Origin: Novosphingobium mathurense
Lineage (GTDB): Bacteria > Pseudomonadota > Alphaproteobacteria > Sphingomonadales > Sphingomonadaceae
Direction: 5' to 3'
Assembly: GCF_900168325.1 (NCBI RefSeq)
Contig: NZ_FVZE01000003.1
Location: 310,001 to 374,000, forward strand
Length of the DNA: 64,000 nucleotides
Numbering within the stretch: the first letter of the stretch is position 1; the number at the start of each line of letters is the position of its first letter. The translations under genes were made by a program, and so were the position numbers. Below the pieces are notes generated by a model that did not search any database, was not told the DNA's origin, and was given only the letters and a program-made list of their open reading frames with translations. Shown here piece by piece: positions 9,263-18,802 of the stretch.

Positions 9263-9874
9263 TCAGGGTTTGAAAAGATCTTTGTAAAAGCCGGCCACCT
9301 TGACAGTCACCTTGACCGGGGTGTCGCCCTTGTTGCGCCAATACCAGCCATGCGTGCCGTCGAAAGTCGCAGTGAAATCGCCTTGACCCGCTTCACTCTG
9401 GCGTTCTTTCCAGTAGCTGGTGAATTCATCGTCTGCGGCGTTCACGGGTTCACCGTGCATATCGACCTTTACCGCTCCGCCCGTCGAACGCCACGAAAAG
9501 ACGAAGCTGTCGCCCTTGACCATGTGCGCCTTGATTTCTGCGCCGCTGTGCGGAGCCAGGTCGAGGGTAAGCTCGTCTTCGCGCCAGGGGGTAGCGCGTT
9601 CGATAGAAGCGCGCGTCGGCGTTGCCAGTGCGGAAGTCGGGCCTGTCACGGCGGGGGCGGTATCGTCTTCCTCTTCCAATACGGCCATGCCGGAGATGCC
9701 CAGTCTGGCGCCGATGCCGGTTGGATCGATGCCATATTCGGCAGGCAGGACGAACAGGGTGAGGACGCCCCCCGCCGCGACGGCGGCACCAAGGCAAGCC
9801 TTGGCGAGTGTGGCCGGAGTGGCCTGGACGTTGCGCGGAAGCGCGGCGGTATCGGTGGGATAGGAAGTGGCCAT
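9263..9874 (-). CDS. Membrane-anchored protein of unknown function
   Basis: This 203-residue protein has one hydrophobic span at about residues 25-45 (ACLGAAVAAGGVLTLFVLP) and an otherwise soluble, probably periplasmic, C-terminal domain. That domain contains HSGAEIKAHMVKGDSFVFSW, VNAADDEFTSYW and GTHGWYWRNKGDTPVKVTVKVAGFY. The second half looks like a compact beta-sandwich. I do not recognise a named family. It is the last gene of the operon, one base after the HupE/UreJ stop, and has a GGGAG ribosome site. Its position suggests a partner of that permease. Confidence 0.8.
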   Translation of the reverse strand: MATSYPTDTAALPRNVQATPATLAKACLGAAVAAGGVLTLFVLPAEYGIDPTGIGARLGISGMAVLEEEDDTAPAVTGPTSALATPTRASIERATPWREDELTLDLAPHSGAEIKAHMVKGDSFVFSWRSTGGAVKVDMHGEPVNAADDEFTSYWKERQSEAGQGDFTATFDGTHGWYWRNKGDTPVKVTVKVAGFYKDLFKP

Positions 9875-9875
9875 G

Positions 9876-10610
9876 TCAGGCTCCCTGGGTGAAGTAGCCG
9901 GTCAGCTGGTAGCCGACGAGGACGAAGCCGGCGCACATCAGCGCCGCGTTTGCAGCGATGGCGCTGCGCTGGAAACTTCCGCTCAGGCGCCAGATGTTCA
10001 TGGCAATGAGGATCAGGCCAAGTGCCATGAACTGCCCAAGCTCGACGCCGACATTGAACGACAGCAGGTTCGGTATCATACCCTCGGGCGAGAGAGTAAG
10101 GTCCTGCAGTTTGGTCGCGAGGCCGAAGCCGTGGAACAGGCCGAATACGAATACCGCGGCACGCGGATTGGGCGCCCAGCCGAACATCGTGCGAAAACCG
10201 TCAAGGTTGTCGATTGCCTTGTAGGCGACGGACAGGCCGATGATGGCATCGACGATGTAGGGATTGGCTCGAATGTCGAAGATCGTGCCGATCAGCAGAG
10301 TGGAGCTGTGACCGATCGCGAACAGCGTGACGTAAGTCCCGATGTCCTTCATCCGGTACAGGAAGAAGATGACCCCTGCGAGGAAGAGCAGGTGATCATA
10401 TCCCGTCACCATGTGCTTCGCGCCGAGGTACATGTAGGGCAGGATGGCGATGCCCGAACTGCCCTCGATAAAGGCTCTGTCAGCCTCTCCCACGCCGTGG
10501 GCCTGGGCCGTTGCCGCCAAAGCCAATGCAGCGAAAAGTGCGCCGCCTGTTGCCAGCGGACGTCCCGCCGCACCAAGGCGGCGGGACGCAGCAAGGAATG
10601 CCTCGCGCAT
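9876..10610 (-). CDS. HupE/UreJ family membrane protein
   Basis: This 244-residue polytopic membrane protein has the family landmarks MVTGYDHLLFLAGVIFF, AIGHSSTLL, FGLFHGFGLA and LLSFNVGVELGQ, whose His, Asp and Glu residues are likely metal ligands. An N-terminal hydrophobic segment ends in ATAQAHGVGE and may be a cleaved signal. HupE and UreJ relatives are nickel or cobalt permeases; that role is family knowledge, not shown here. No good ribosome site is seen, so it is probably translated by coupling to the small secreted gene five bases upstream. Confidence 0.88.
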   Translation of the reverse strand: MREAFLAASRRLGAAGRPLATGGALFAALALAATAQAHGVGEADRAFIEGSSGIAILPYMYLGAKHMVTGYDHLLFLAGVIFFLYRMKDIGTYVTLFAIGHSSTLLIGTIFDIRANPYIVDAIIGLSVAYKAIDNLDGFRTMFGWAPNPRAAVFVFGLFHGFGLATKLQDLTLSPEGMIPNLLSFNVGVELGQFMALGLILIAMNIWRLSGSFQRSAIAANAALMCAGFVLVGYQLTGYFTQGA

Positions 10611-10615
10611 TGGCG

Positions 10616-11014
10616 TCAGATCTTGAAGCTGGCGAACGTCTTCGCGCCGCTGCTCTTGTTGACCATCGAGACGACGACCTTTGAACCGGCCTGGAGTTTG
10701 ACGCCGGGCGCAGCGAATTGGTTCCCCTTGACCGCACTCATTGCCGAAGTGGACTTGGCACCCGAGGCACTCGTCACGATCAGCTTGGCGCTGAAATCGC
10801 TGGCCGGCAGGGGTTCGTCTTCCTCGCTGATGTAGACATCGACGCCCTTGGCGCCCTTGACGAGTTCGAAAAGGGTTTCGCCCGACATCTGGACCATGCC
10901 GCCGTGTTGGGGCTTCATGCTGCCGTGCGCATAGGCGGCGCCCGGGATCAGGGCGGCAGGGGCCGCGACCAGCAGGCTTGCGGCGAACATGGCGGGAAAT
11001 GCGGAAATCTTCAT
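10616..11014 (-). CDS. Small secreted protein with metal-ligand-rich N terminus
   Basis: This 132-residue exported protein has a signal peptide ending in GAAYA, then a mature start rich in possible ligands (HGSMKPQHGGMVQM). A beta-rich domain with VDVYISEEDEPL follows. No named family is recognised, though the mature start recalls periplasmic metal-handling proteins. The start at 11014 has GGAGA about eight bases upstream. It lies between a DUF4198 protein and a HupE/UreJ permease, so a metal chaperone or sensor role is a fair inference. Confidence 0.8.
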   Translation of the reverse strand: MKISAFPAMFAASLLVAAPAALIPGAAYAHGSMKPQHGGMVQMSGETLFELVKGAKGVDVYISEEDEPLPASDFSAKLIVTSASGAKSTSAMSAVKGNQFAAPGVKLQAGSKVVVSMVNKSSGAKTFASFKI

Positions 11015-11072
11015 CGTTGTATCTCCGTGTATCGGATGCGCGATTACCGGCTTTGTCGGCCGATACCGCGGA

Positions 11073-11825
11073 TCATTCAGGCAGATGCGGCAGAACGAAC
11101 GAAAGCGAAGAGCGATGTTCGACCTGGTCGTACTTCGTAGGCTGGTCAGAGGGTGCGACGTAGATGCCGACCAGGACATTGAGGCCCTGATTGCGCAAGG
11201 TGATCGTGGCCGTGCCGTCAGCATCGGTCTTCACCGGGACCTGGTCGGGATCGGTGACGTAGTCGGAAATGATCTGGACGCCTGCTGTGGGCTTTCCGTT
11301 GAGATAGGCGCGGACCTTGAGTGGCTTGCCCTTGTCTTCGGGAATCGTGCCGACCGGAACGAGTTGGAGTGTCATGCCTTCGAAAAGCGGTACTTGTGTC
11401 TTCGGCAGCTTTTCGAGGTGCAGAGCGTATTTCCAGTTGTGCTCGGACAGGGCGACGTCGGCAACTTCATCCTTCGTCGTGTTGTGCCATACCCCGCTAT
11501 TGTCCTTGGTCCAGTTGCCGTAGTCCATGACTGCCGTCACAGCTTGGATCGGCTCGTCACTGTCGACAACAGGAACGATGCCGGCTTCGCGCAGTGTCGT
11601 TTCCACCGGCTGCCAGTTTTCGTCATAGCCCTTCACGAGCGTGATATGTTTCATGCGGCCAACGGCATCGAGATCGTCGGCGCCCACGCCGTAGATCAGG
11701 GCGACTTGCTTGGCGCGTTGTGCGAACCAGATGGCATGGGCATCGGCAGGCGTTATCGAGGTAAGTCCAAGCGCCAGGGCTGAGGCTAGAGTGGATGCGA
11801 GCAGGAAGGGCGAACGTCGCGACAA
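11073..11825 (-). CDS. DUF4198 periplasmic protein, probable TTG start
   Basis: This 250-residue exported protein has a signal peptide LSRRSPFLLASTLASALALG ending near TPADAHA. The mature N terminus HAIWFAQ, the central block and the C-terminal carboxypeptidase-regulatory-like region (GKPTAGVQIISDYVTDPD) fit DUF4198, a family often found with nickel or cobalt uptake genes. No ATG gives a sensible signal peptide. TTG 11825 has GAGGAGA six bases upstream. It is the first gene of the four-gene operon ending at 9263. Confidence 0.85.
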   Translation of the reverse strand: MSRRSPFLLASTLASALALGLTSITPADAHAIWFAQRAKQVALIYGVGADDLDAVGRMKHITLVKGYDENWQPVETTLREAGIVPVVDSDEPIQAVTAVMDYGNWTKDNSGVWHNTTKDEVADVALSEHNWKYALHLEKLPKTQVPLFEGMTLQLVPVGTIPEDKGKPLKVRAYLNGKPTAGVQIISDYVTDPDQVPVKTDADGTATITLRNQGLNVLVGIYVAPSDQPTKYDQVEHRSSLSFVLPHLPE

Positions 11826-11831
11826 TGATCT

Positions 11832-11838
11832 TCTCCTC
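11832..11838 (-). promoter_or_regulatory. Ribosome binding site deciding the TTG start of the DUF4198 gene
   Basis: GAGGAGA on the minus strand lies six bases before TTG at 11825-11823. The next upstream in-frame ATG would add 39 residues of non-signal sequence. Confidence 0.7.
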
Positions 11839-12040
11839 GGGTTTTGTTGAACGCAGCATGAGGTGATGCCAGCGCAACATATTGCTTTTTGTGCGAGCCC
11901 GATCGGAAGCAAATTGCGAAATAGCCAGCTGCGCAGCAGCATCGCATGCTGCGGCCTTTATTGGTCGCATTGCGGTTATGCAGTGGGCCGGCTCTGTCCA
12001 CAGGCGCTTGCAGGGCGCCGATTTCCGGCCTTTGGGAAGA

Positions 12041-13024
12041 TTATCGCTGGGCGGCTAGAGGTGCCTGCCCCTGCGTTACGGCAATGCCCATTGCCTCCAG
12101 GGCGATGCGAATGTCCCGGATGTTGCCGAGCTGGAACGTGCCGCTTATCTGCGCTTGCGCATCAGCGGGGTCATCGAGGACGAGCGGTCTTGACAGGTAG
12201 GGGTTGAGCTTTTCCAGAACCTGCGAGACCGGTTGGGCATCGAAGCTGACCGCCCCCGTCGTCCACTCGCTGACGCTGGCAGGATCGCTCTTTGCGATGA
12301 TGTAGCTGCCGCTCATGTCCCGGGACAGTTCCTCTCCAGGTATGAGTTCGGCAGTCTGGACGCTGTCGGCAACCCGTACCTTGCCCTGTGAAAGCATGAC
12401 GATCGGATCGTCGCGGCGTTGCGACACCATGAAGCGCGTTCCCAATGCGGTCACGCTGCTATCGCCCGAAGTGACGATGAAGGGGCGGTCGGCGTCATGC
12501 GCGACGTCAAAGAAGGCGCGGCCCTGTTTCAGGGTCAGGCGACGTGCATCGTTGGACAGCGATACTTCCACGCGCGAGACCGCGTCGAGCGTCACGGTAG
12601 AGCCATCGGAAAGCCGATAGGCACGGGGCGCCTCGTGTCCGTTCGCCAACACCTGCAGCGCCTGGGAAGCGGTTACGCCGGGGCGGTCGACCCAGATATA
12701 GCTGCCCAGTCCGAAGACGAGGAGCAGGCAGGCGGCAATCGGGGCCCAGTGAGCAAGCGTGCGACGCGGCGAACGTGCCTCGGTCTCGCTATCGTCTTCT
12801 TCGTCGGCGCCATCATTGGCAGCCAGCCGCGCACGCGCTGCCGATCGCATGGAAAGGATGCGCGGATCGTCCTTCACGGCATCGAGCGATCGCCACAGGT
12901 CTTCGGCTTCCTGCAGCGCTTGCGGCTTTTCCCCCGAAGGCCGTGTCTTGCCTGAAGGGTCGCGCAGGAAAGCAGCCAGTTCCCTGTCGCTCATGCCATC
13001 GCCTTGCGAATGCCGATCAGTCAT
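12041..13024 (-). CDS. FecR family anti-sigma / signal-transducing protein
   Basis: This 327-residue inner-membrane regulator has a cytoplasmic N-terminal anti-sigma region (about residues 10-85) and one span near residues 94-112 (WAPIAACLLLVFGLGSYIWV). A periplasmic FecR domain follows (SDGSTVTLDAVSRVEVSLS, then LKQGRAFFDVAHDADRPF). A C-terminal STN-like domain lies near VSFDAQPVSQVLEKLNPYL. It should hold the adjacent ECF sigma factor until the divergent receptor signals. The ATG has GGAG eight bases upstream and overlaps the sigma-factor stop by eight bases. Confidence 0.92.
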   Translation of the reverse strand: MTDRHSQGDGMSDRELAAFLRDPSGKTRPSGEKPQALQEAEDLWRSLDAVKDDPRILSMRSAARARLAANDGADEEDDSETEARSPRRTLAHWAPIAACLLLVFGLGSYIWVDRPGVTASQALQVLANGHEAPRAYRLSDGSTVTLDAVSRVEVSLSNDARRLTLKQGRAFFDVAHDADRPFIVTSGDSSVTALGTRFMVSQRRDDPIVMLSQGKVRVADSVQTAELIPGEELSRDMSGSYIIAKSDPASVSEWTTGAVSFDAQPVSQVLEKLNPYLSRPLVLDDPADAQAQISGTFQLGNIRDIRIALEAMGIAVTQGQAPLAAQR

Positions 13025-13517
13025 CGCTCTGCTCCAGCAATGTGCGCATCGCCTTCATCATATGCTTCTCGACCGCGCTGACCGAAATGCACATGGCTGC
13101 CGCAATCTGGCGGTTATTCAGATTTTCAAACCTGCTCAACACGAAGATATCTCGCGTACGCTCCGGCAACCGGCCGATGCGCGCAACGATCCTTTCCATC
13201 TCATCCTTGCCCATCAAGACGCGCTCGGGCGTGATCTCCTCAACAGGATGGCGAACTTCGGTCAATTCATCGTGCCGGTTGGCGGCTCTGACCTCACTGC
13301 GGCGGAAGCGATCAGTCACCACGCTGCTGGCAGTGCGAAACAGATAGGCGCGCGGATTTTCGATGACGCTCCTGTCGGGAAGCCGGCAAAGGCGCATCCA
13401 GACGTCCTGCACGACATCATCCACATCCTCGGCTCGATCGATGCGACGCAGCAGCCATTGTCGCAGTACGGGCAGATGCGGGATAATCGCGTTGTGCAGG
13501 GTGTTAAGTTCGCTCAT
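13017..13517 (-). CDS. ECF sigma-70 factor, FecI family
   Basis: This 166-residue sigma factor has region 2 with DRAEDVDDVVQDVWMRL (core binding and -10 recognition) and region 4 with LPERTRDIFVLSRFENLNNRQIA followed by the helix-turn-helix SVSAVEKHMMKAM. It is transcribed with the overlapping FecR gene and divergently from an STN-bearing receptor, the standard arrangement for cell-surface signalling. It probably drives the receptor genes on the plus strand. A longer N terminus is possible, but the start at 13517 matches family length. Confidence 0.93.
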   Translation of the reverse strand: MSELNTLHNAIIPHLPVLRQWLLRRIDRAEDVDDVVQDVWMRLCRLPDRSVIENPRAYLFRTASSVVTDRFRRSEVRAANRHDELTEVRHPVEEITPERVLMGKDEMERIVARIGRLPERTRDIFVLSRFENLNNRQIAAAMCISVSAVEKHMMKAMRTLLEQSDD

Positions 13518-13624
13518 CCGTGGCCCAAGTGTGAAAAAACTCGTGCGCCGACTGTCATGAACGGCGAATCGGGTTAGGGTAGCCAAACATACGCGCATCA
13601 GGAAACACGCAAGAGACTTCGAAT

Positions 13625-16147
13625 TTGGCAATCTTACGGCTGGCCCTGATCGTTGCCGCGGCGTGGACCTTTTCCGCACTCGCGGGATCACATGCGTTCG
13701 CCGCGCCGAACCGCATTTCGCTGGCCGATGCCCTGCAGGCTCTGGCGCGGCGCGGGCACCTGTCCATTCTCTTTCGGCCGGAAACGGTATCCGGAATCAC
13801 CGCGGAGCAGCCCGGCAAGTCGGTCAGTCCTGAAGCCGGCCTCGAGGCCGTGCTGCGCGGAACGGGCCTGCGTGCAAAGCGCATTGCGCCGCGGTCCTTC
13901 GTGATCGAGCGCGTGGAACAGGGCAAGGCCGAGAGCATTGGACATGCTTCTACAATAGAGGTCGAGCGAGCGGTACACCCAAGCGCCCCTTCTTCCATCG
14001 TTGTGACCGCACTGCGAAGACCAACGCTCTTGCTCGATACGCCGGTCAGCATGGTCGTACTGGGCGGGGATGAGTGGCGCAGGTTCGCCGGACGGACCAA
14101 TGCCGACGTCGTCAAGCTGGCTCCAAGCCTGGCGATTTCTTCGCCGGGCTCGGGTCTGGACCGCATGTCCCTGCGCGGTGTGTTCAGTGCGGGCGAGCCG
14201 AGCGTCGGGCTCTACTACGGCAACGTACCGGTGCTGGGGCCTTCGGGCTCATCTTCGGATCCGGGCCTCATGACGCCCAATCTCCTCCTGGTAGATGTCG
14301 AGCGGATCGAGGTGCTGCGCGGGCCGCAGGGCACGCTCTATGGCGCAGGCTCCCTTGCGGGGACGATGCGGGTCCTGTTTCGCCAGCCTGAACTGGATGC
14401 CAACTCCGGCAGCGTGGATGCCTCGGTGTCGCTGGTGGAAGGCGGAGGCACGGGCTTCGATGCCTCCACGGTGGTCAACATGGTCGTTGCGCCCGATCGC
14501 GCGGCCCTGCGCGCAGTTGCCTATCGCAGGCGCGAAGCCGGTTTCGTGGACAACGTTCCGTTGAGGAAGAGCGATATCGGCACCAGGGATGATGTGGGCG
14601 CGCGGCTCTCCCTGATGTGGGAGCCCGAAGTCGATTGGTTTCTCTCTCTCGAGGGCGCCTACCAGGAGACCGATTTCGATGATTTTGGCAGCAGTAGCGG
14701 AGACCTTGGCACCTATCGGACAGGCCGTGAAGTGCGTCTGCCCTTCTCGAGCCGGTTCTGGATGGTTTCGGGCATAGTTCGGGGCGCGCTTGGCAGAGCC
14801 GACATGGAGCTTTCGGCGTCGCGCTATCGGTGGGTGCCGCGCCGCAGCCTCGATTTCACCAGAGTGCTGGAAGATCTGCGCGGAGACCAGCATGCCTGTG
14901 CGGGCTACTTCGGGCGTTTGCCCGAAATCGGGTGTTCGACCGGGGAACTGGCCGATTTTGGCAACTATCTGGATTCGGTAACCCCGGCAGTCCTGGATCA
15001 ACCGCTGCGCGTGACCGGCACATCGGCGGAGCTGCGCGTTTCGGGGAGCGGTAAGCTCGACTGGACGACCGGACTTTTCTTCAATCGTCGGATCGATAGC
15101 GGTGAAAGCTCAGCCCACCGGGTCGATGGCGAAGGCATGATCGACGGTGAGACGCCTGCACAGAGCCTGCGAAGGTTCTCAGGTGCGCTGAGGCAGTTTG
15201 CGGCCTTCGGCGATCTGACATGGCACGTTACCGACCTGCTCGATATCACAGCCGGCGGGCGTTATTTTCGCTATCGGCGTTACGCCAGCGGAGAGAGTCT
15301 GTGGCGCAATCCGGCAACCGAACTCTATGGCAGTGATGCTCCGGTCTCCTATGGCTACTCGACGAGAGGAACTGCAGGCCGCATCCGCTTGGATTTCCAT
15401 CCCGGCGCCGATTGGTTGATCTACGGAGAAGTCGCACAGGGGTTTCGGCCGGGCGGCGTCAACATCATACCGGGCTTGCCGAGTGAGGCGGCCGTTTATC
15501 GTGGGGACCGGATCGTCAGTCGTGAACTGGGCTCGCGCCTGTCGCTTGCGCGTGACGCGGTTCAGATCAGTGGTGCGCTGTTTCGCCAGACTTGGTCGGA
15601 CATGGAAGTCTCGGCGATCACCAACAATGGCGCCTTTGCCATTATCAGCAATCTTGGCAATGCGCGCATCGATGGGGTCGAACTGGGGTTGGACGCGCGC
15701 GCTGGCGAGCATTTCGAGGCGCGGGTGCAGACGACATACCTCGATGCCCGCCTCACCTCCAACCAGTTGAGTGAGATCGCGCAGGCAACGGGTCGGCGGG
15801 GCGACCGGCTGCCTTATGTCGCCCCGCTCATCGTCAGCAGCGTTCTGACAGGGCGCTGGAACCTGGATGAGGGTATGCGTCTCACAGTCGGCTTATATGG
15901 GCATTATACTGGCCGGCATTATTCGAGGTCGGATCGCGGCGACATTCGCGCAATGCGGCTCGGGGGCGGCGGATCGATCGATCTTCGCGCGAGTTTGGAA
16001 TTGGCCGGGCATTCCTTGTCCGTCGGTGTGAGCAACCTGACAGGGAGTCACGAACGGGTCTGGGCAGCCGATACCGTATTCGCACCGCGAACAGTCACGC
16101 GGATCCAGCCGCGGACAGTCTCGGTCGGTCTGAGTTCAAGATTCTGA
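13625..16147 (+). CDS. TonB-dependent receptor with STN signalling domain
   Basis: This 840-residue receptor has a signal peptide (about residues 1-27), then an STN domain (about 30-95, from ISLADALQALARRGHLSILF to GLRAKRIAPRSFVIE). A TonB-box-like SIVVTALRR near residue 124, a plug with VERIEVLRGPQGTLYGAGSLAG, and a barrel ending in Phe follow. The STN domain would contact FecR in the periplasm. It appears to start at TTG with AGAGA upstream; no ATG lies before the signal peptide. It is closely related to the next receptor, sharing the unusual GLYY-x4-PV-x-GPSG block in the plug. Confidence 0.93.
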   Translation: MAILRLALIVAAAWTFSALAGSHAFAAPNRISLADALQALARRGHLSILFRPETVSGITAEQPGKSVSPEAGLEAVLRGTGLRAKRIAPRSFVIERVEQGKAESIGHASTIEVERAVHPSAPSSIVVTALRRPTLLLDTPVSMVVLGGDEWRRFAGRTNADVVKLAPSLAISSPGSGLDRMSLRGVFSAGEPSVGLYYGNVPVLGPSGSSSDPGLMTPNLLLVDVERIEVLRGPQGTLYGAGSLAGTMRVLFRQPELDANSGSVDASVSLVEGGGTGFDASTVVNMVVAPDRAALRAVAYRRREAGFVDNVPLRKSDIGTRDDVGARLSLMWEPEVDWFLSLEGAYQETDFDDFGSSSGDLGTYRTGREVRLPFSSRFWMVSGIVRGALGRADMELSASRYRWVPRRSLDFTRVLEDLRGDQHACAGYFGRLPEIGCSTGELADFGNYLDSVTPAVLDQPLRVTGTSAELRVSGSGKLDWTTGLFFNRRIDSGESSAHRVDGEGMIDGETPAQSLRRFSGALRQFAAFGDLTWHVTDLLDITAGGRYFRYRRYASGESLWRNPATELYGSDAPVSYGYSTRGTAGRIRLDFHPGADWLIYGEVAQGFRPGGVNIIPGLPSEAAVYRGDRIVSRELGSRLSLARDAVQISGALFRQTWSDMEVSAITNNGAFAIISNLGNARIDGVELGLDARAGEHFEARVQTTYLDARLTSNQLSEIAQATGRRGDRLPYVAPLIVSSVLTGRWNLDEGMRLTVGLYGHYTGRHYSRSDRGDIRAMRLGGGGSIDLRASLELAGHSLSVGVSNLTGSHERVWAADTVFAPRTVTRIQPRTVSVGLSSRF

Positions 16148-16491
16148 TTTACAATATTATTTTTTCGCCCCCTGCTGCACTGCAAAAAAACTTTCACATT
16201 CCGGTACGGACTCGTCGCGGATTTGCGTCTTCCTGATTGAATACCCTTCGGGTCGCACCAGAGGGTAAGTCGGAGATGTGGCGCTGTGACCGGATTGAAC
16301 GGCAATGCAGACGGAAAAATCGGGCAGCTGTCCGTAATCCTGTTGCCTGCCGAAGCGATCGGTCGGCTCCGGCCCCTGCTCCGCCTTCAAAGTCCAGAAC
16401 AACAGAACAAGAGACGTCAGGGAAGGATCGCTCGGAAGGCTGGCAGACCGCCAGACATAATCGTCCTGAACCAAGGGGGGCATTCTTCCAT
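16148..16491. other. Intergenic region between the paralogous receptors
   Basis: About 340 bases without a convincing gene. A T-rich patch (TTATTTTTTCG near 16158-16168) follows the first receptor without a clear stem. The far end carries AAGGGGGG (16473-16480), about 11 bases before the ATG of the second receptor, a likely ribosome site. An independent promoter for the second receptor is likely. Confidence 0.45.
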
Positions 16492-18789
16492 ATGAAGTCT
16501 TCGATCACCACGGCCACACTTCTGGCCGCCGTATCCCTGTTTCCGATGGCAACAATGGCCCAAACGGCAAATTCCGTTGCCGATAACGAAAGTGCCGGAG
16601 CCAACGAAGGCATTCTCGCTTCGGGCGACATCGTCGTCACGGCCCTGCGGCGCGATTCCACCCTGCAGGAAACTCCGATCAGTATCGCGGCGATGAGCGG
16701 CGAGACGCTGCGCGACATGGGTTCCAGCGAACTCTCCGGTTACTTCCGCCAGGTTCCCAACCTCAACGTGACGCAGGGCCAGATCGGCAGCAGCCGCATC
16801 AGCATCCGCGGTGTCAACGCGGCCGGTGAAGCCACCGTTGGACTTTATTACGACGAGACGCCGGTCACCGGGCCTAGCGGCACGACGCAGGACCCCGGTG
16901 CGGTGGCAGCCAACCTGAACCTCTTCGATGTCGAGCGCGTGGAAGTTCTGCGCGGTCCGCAAGGTACGCTTTACGGCGCAAGCTCCATGGCAGGTACCTT
17001 GCGCATCATCTTCAATAAGCCCGATGCCTCGACTTACGAGACGGCTGCAGAGGCCGAAGCATCGGCGATCGACGGCGGCGGTACCGGATATGGCGCCAAG
17101 GCCATGGTCAACATGCCCATCGTGGAAGACAAGCTGGCGGTTCGTCTTGTCGGCTACTATCAGAAAAAGCCGGGCTTCATCGACAATGTCCGTTACGGCG
17201 ACAGGAACATCAACGACAGCACGGCGCGCGGCGTTCGCGCCCTGATCGGCTACGAGCCGGGGCCGGACACGACCGTCACGGCCACTGCCATTTACGAGAA
17301 GTCCACGGCTGACGATCAGCAGGGCTGGTATCCCCAGGTCGGTCGCTACAAGACGGACTCCTACGTGCGCCTGCCCTTCAACAGCGAGATGCAGCTTTAC
17401 AATCTCAAGGCGGACCAGGACTTCGGCTTCGCCACGCTGACCGCGACGGGCACCTACTACAAGTTCAACATCGTGCGCACCGTCGACTTCACTCCCGCAG
17501 TGGCCGCGCTCGGCTCGCTGCCCAGCACTTGCAGCGCCTACTACGGGTTGAGCGCCGCGTGCTCGGCGGACCAGCAGAGCGCCTTCAGCGATTATGCGTC
17601 CTCCGTCCTGCCTGCGATCGGGTATCAGCCGGCATGGCTCAAGTCGCAGAACTACGAAGTGCGGCTGGCGTCCAACGGCACCAACTTCATCGACTGGACG
17701 ATCGGCGGCTACTACGAGCACCGCAAGGACCACATCGACAGCAACGTGACCAGCGTCAGCGCCGTGGACGGGGCGATCCCCGACCCGCTGCGTAACCTGA
17801 GCTATCGTTACGTCGAGACGAAGGTGCGGCAGATGGCCGGGTTCGGCGAAGTAACCCTGCATCCGACCGACAAGCTCAGCCTGACGGGCGGCCTGCGGTA
17901 TTACGACTACACGAAGTCCACCGGTGGCGAGGCGACGCTCGCCAGCCCGCTGACCGCCAGCATGCTCGCTGACTATTCGAAGGTGAAGGCGAGCGCTCAC
18001 GGCCTGATCGAGAAATTCAACGTCAGCTACAACTTCACGCCGGATCTCATGGCCTATGCCACCGCGGCCAAGGGTTTCCGCCCGGGCGGTGCGAACAATA
18101 TTCCGATCCTGCCGGAAAACCTCATTGCCTATGACGCCGATAGCCTGTGGAACTATGAAGCCGGCATTAAGACCAGCTGGCTGGGCGGCGATGTGGTCTT
18201 CAACGCTGCCGTGTTCCAGATCGACTGGAGCAACATGCAGCTGAGTGCGCGCACGGCCGACGGCCTCTACTCCTTCCTGACCAATGCAGGTGCAGCGCGC
18301 ATCCGCGGCGGTGAAGTGGACCTGACGGTCCGCCCTCTGGCAGGTCTCTCGCTGTCCGTTTCGGGCGGCTACACCGATGGCAAGCTGACCGAAGACCAGG
18401 CAAACGACGACATCCTCGTGACTGCATCGAGCGGCAGGAAGGGCGATCGTCTGCCCAACAGCCCAAAGTGGAGCAGCGCTGCTTCGGCTTCCTACAAGTG
18501 GGCACTGAACGATCGCTTCGACGGTTTGCTGCGCGCGGACTTTGCCTACACGGGCAAGATGAAGTCGAATGTCAGCAGCACCGATCCGTACCTTACCTAC
18601 TACGGGGACTACGCAACCCTGAACCTCAGGGCTGGTGTTGAGAACGAGACCTGGGGCATGGCGGTCTACGTCAACAATGTCACCGATACGGTGGGTAACG
18701 TCAGCCAGACCAACGGCTTCGGCTACAGCAACCTGACCTTCTCGATCCAGCCGCGCACGTTCGGCGTGAATTTCCACTTTGCAATGTAA
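16492..18789 (+). CDS. TonB-dependent receptor (transport paralogue without STN domain)
   Basis: This 765-residue receptor has a signal peptide ending near ATMA, a TonB box DIVVTALRR, and a plug containing RISIRGVNAAGEATVGLYYDE and VERVEVLRGPQGTLYGASSMAG. The barrel ends NFHFAM. It closely resembles the preceding receptor through the plug but lacks the STN domain, so it cannot signal to FecR and is probably the main transporter of the pair. The following exported M20 hydrolase starts 13 bases after its stop, with its ribosome site overlapping the stop codon. Confidence 0.94.
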   Translation: MKSSITTATLLAAVSLFPMATMAQTANSVADNESAGANEGILASGDIVVTALRRDSTLQETPISIAAMSGETLRDMGSSELSGYFRQVPNLNVTQGQIGSSRISIRGVNAAGEATVGLYYDETPVTGPSGTTQDPGAVAANLNLFDVERVEVLRGPQGTLYGASSMAGTLRIIFNKPDASTYETAAEAEASAIDGGGTGYGAKAMVNMPIVEDKLAVRLVGYYQKKPGFIDNVRYGDRNINDSTARGVRALIGYEPGPDTTVTATAIYEKSTADDQQGWYPQVGRYKTDSYVRLPFNSEMQLYNLKADQDFGFATLTATGTYYKFNIVRTVDFTPAVAALGSLPSTCSAYYGLSAACSADQQSAFSDYASSVLPAIGYQPAWLKSQNYEVRLASNGTNFIDWTIGGYYEHRKDHIDSNVTSVSAVDGAIPDPLRNLSYRYVETKVRQMAGFGEVTLHPTDKLSLTGGLRYYDYTKSTGGEATLASPLTASMLADYSKVKASAHGLIEKFNVSYNFTPDLMAYATAAKGFRPGGANNIPILPENLIAYDADSLWNYEAGIKTSWLGGDVVFNAAVFQIDWSNMQLSARTADGLYSFLTNAGAARIRGGEVDLTVRPLAGLSLSVSGGYTDGKLTEDQANDDILVTASSGRKGDRLPNSPKWSSAASASYKWALNDRFDGLLRADFAYTGKMKSNVSSTDPYLTYYGDYATLNLRAGVENETWGMAVYVNNVTDTVGNVSQTNGFGYSNLTFSIQPRTFGVNFHFAM

Positions 18790-18802
18790 GGAGACCCAAC
18801 CG

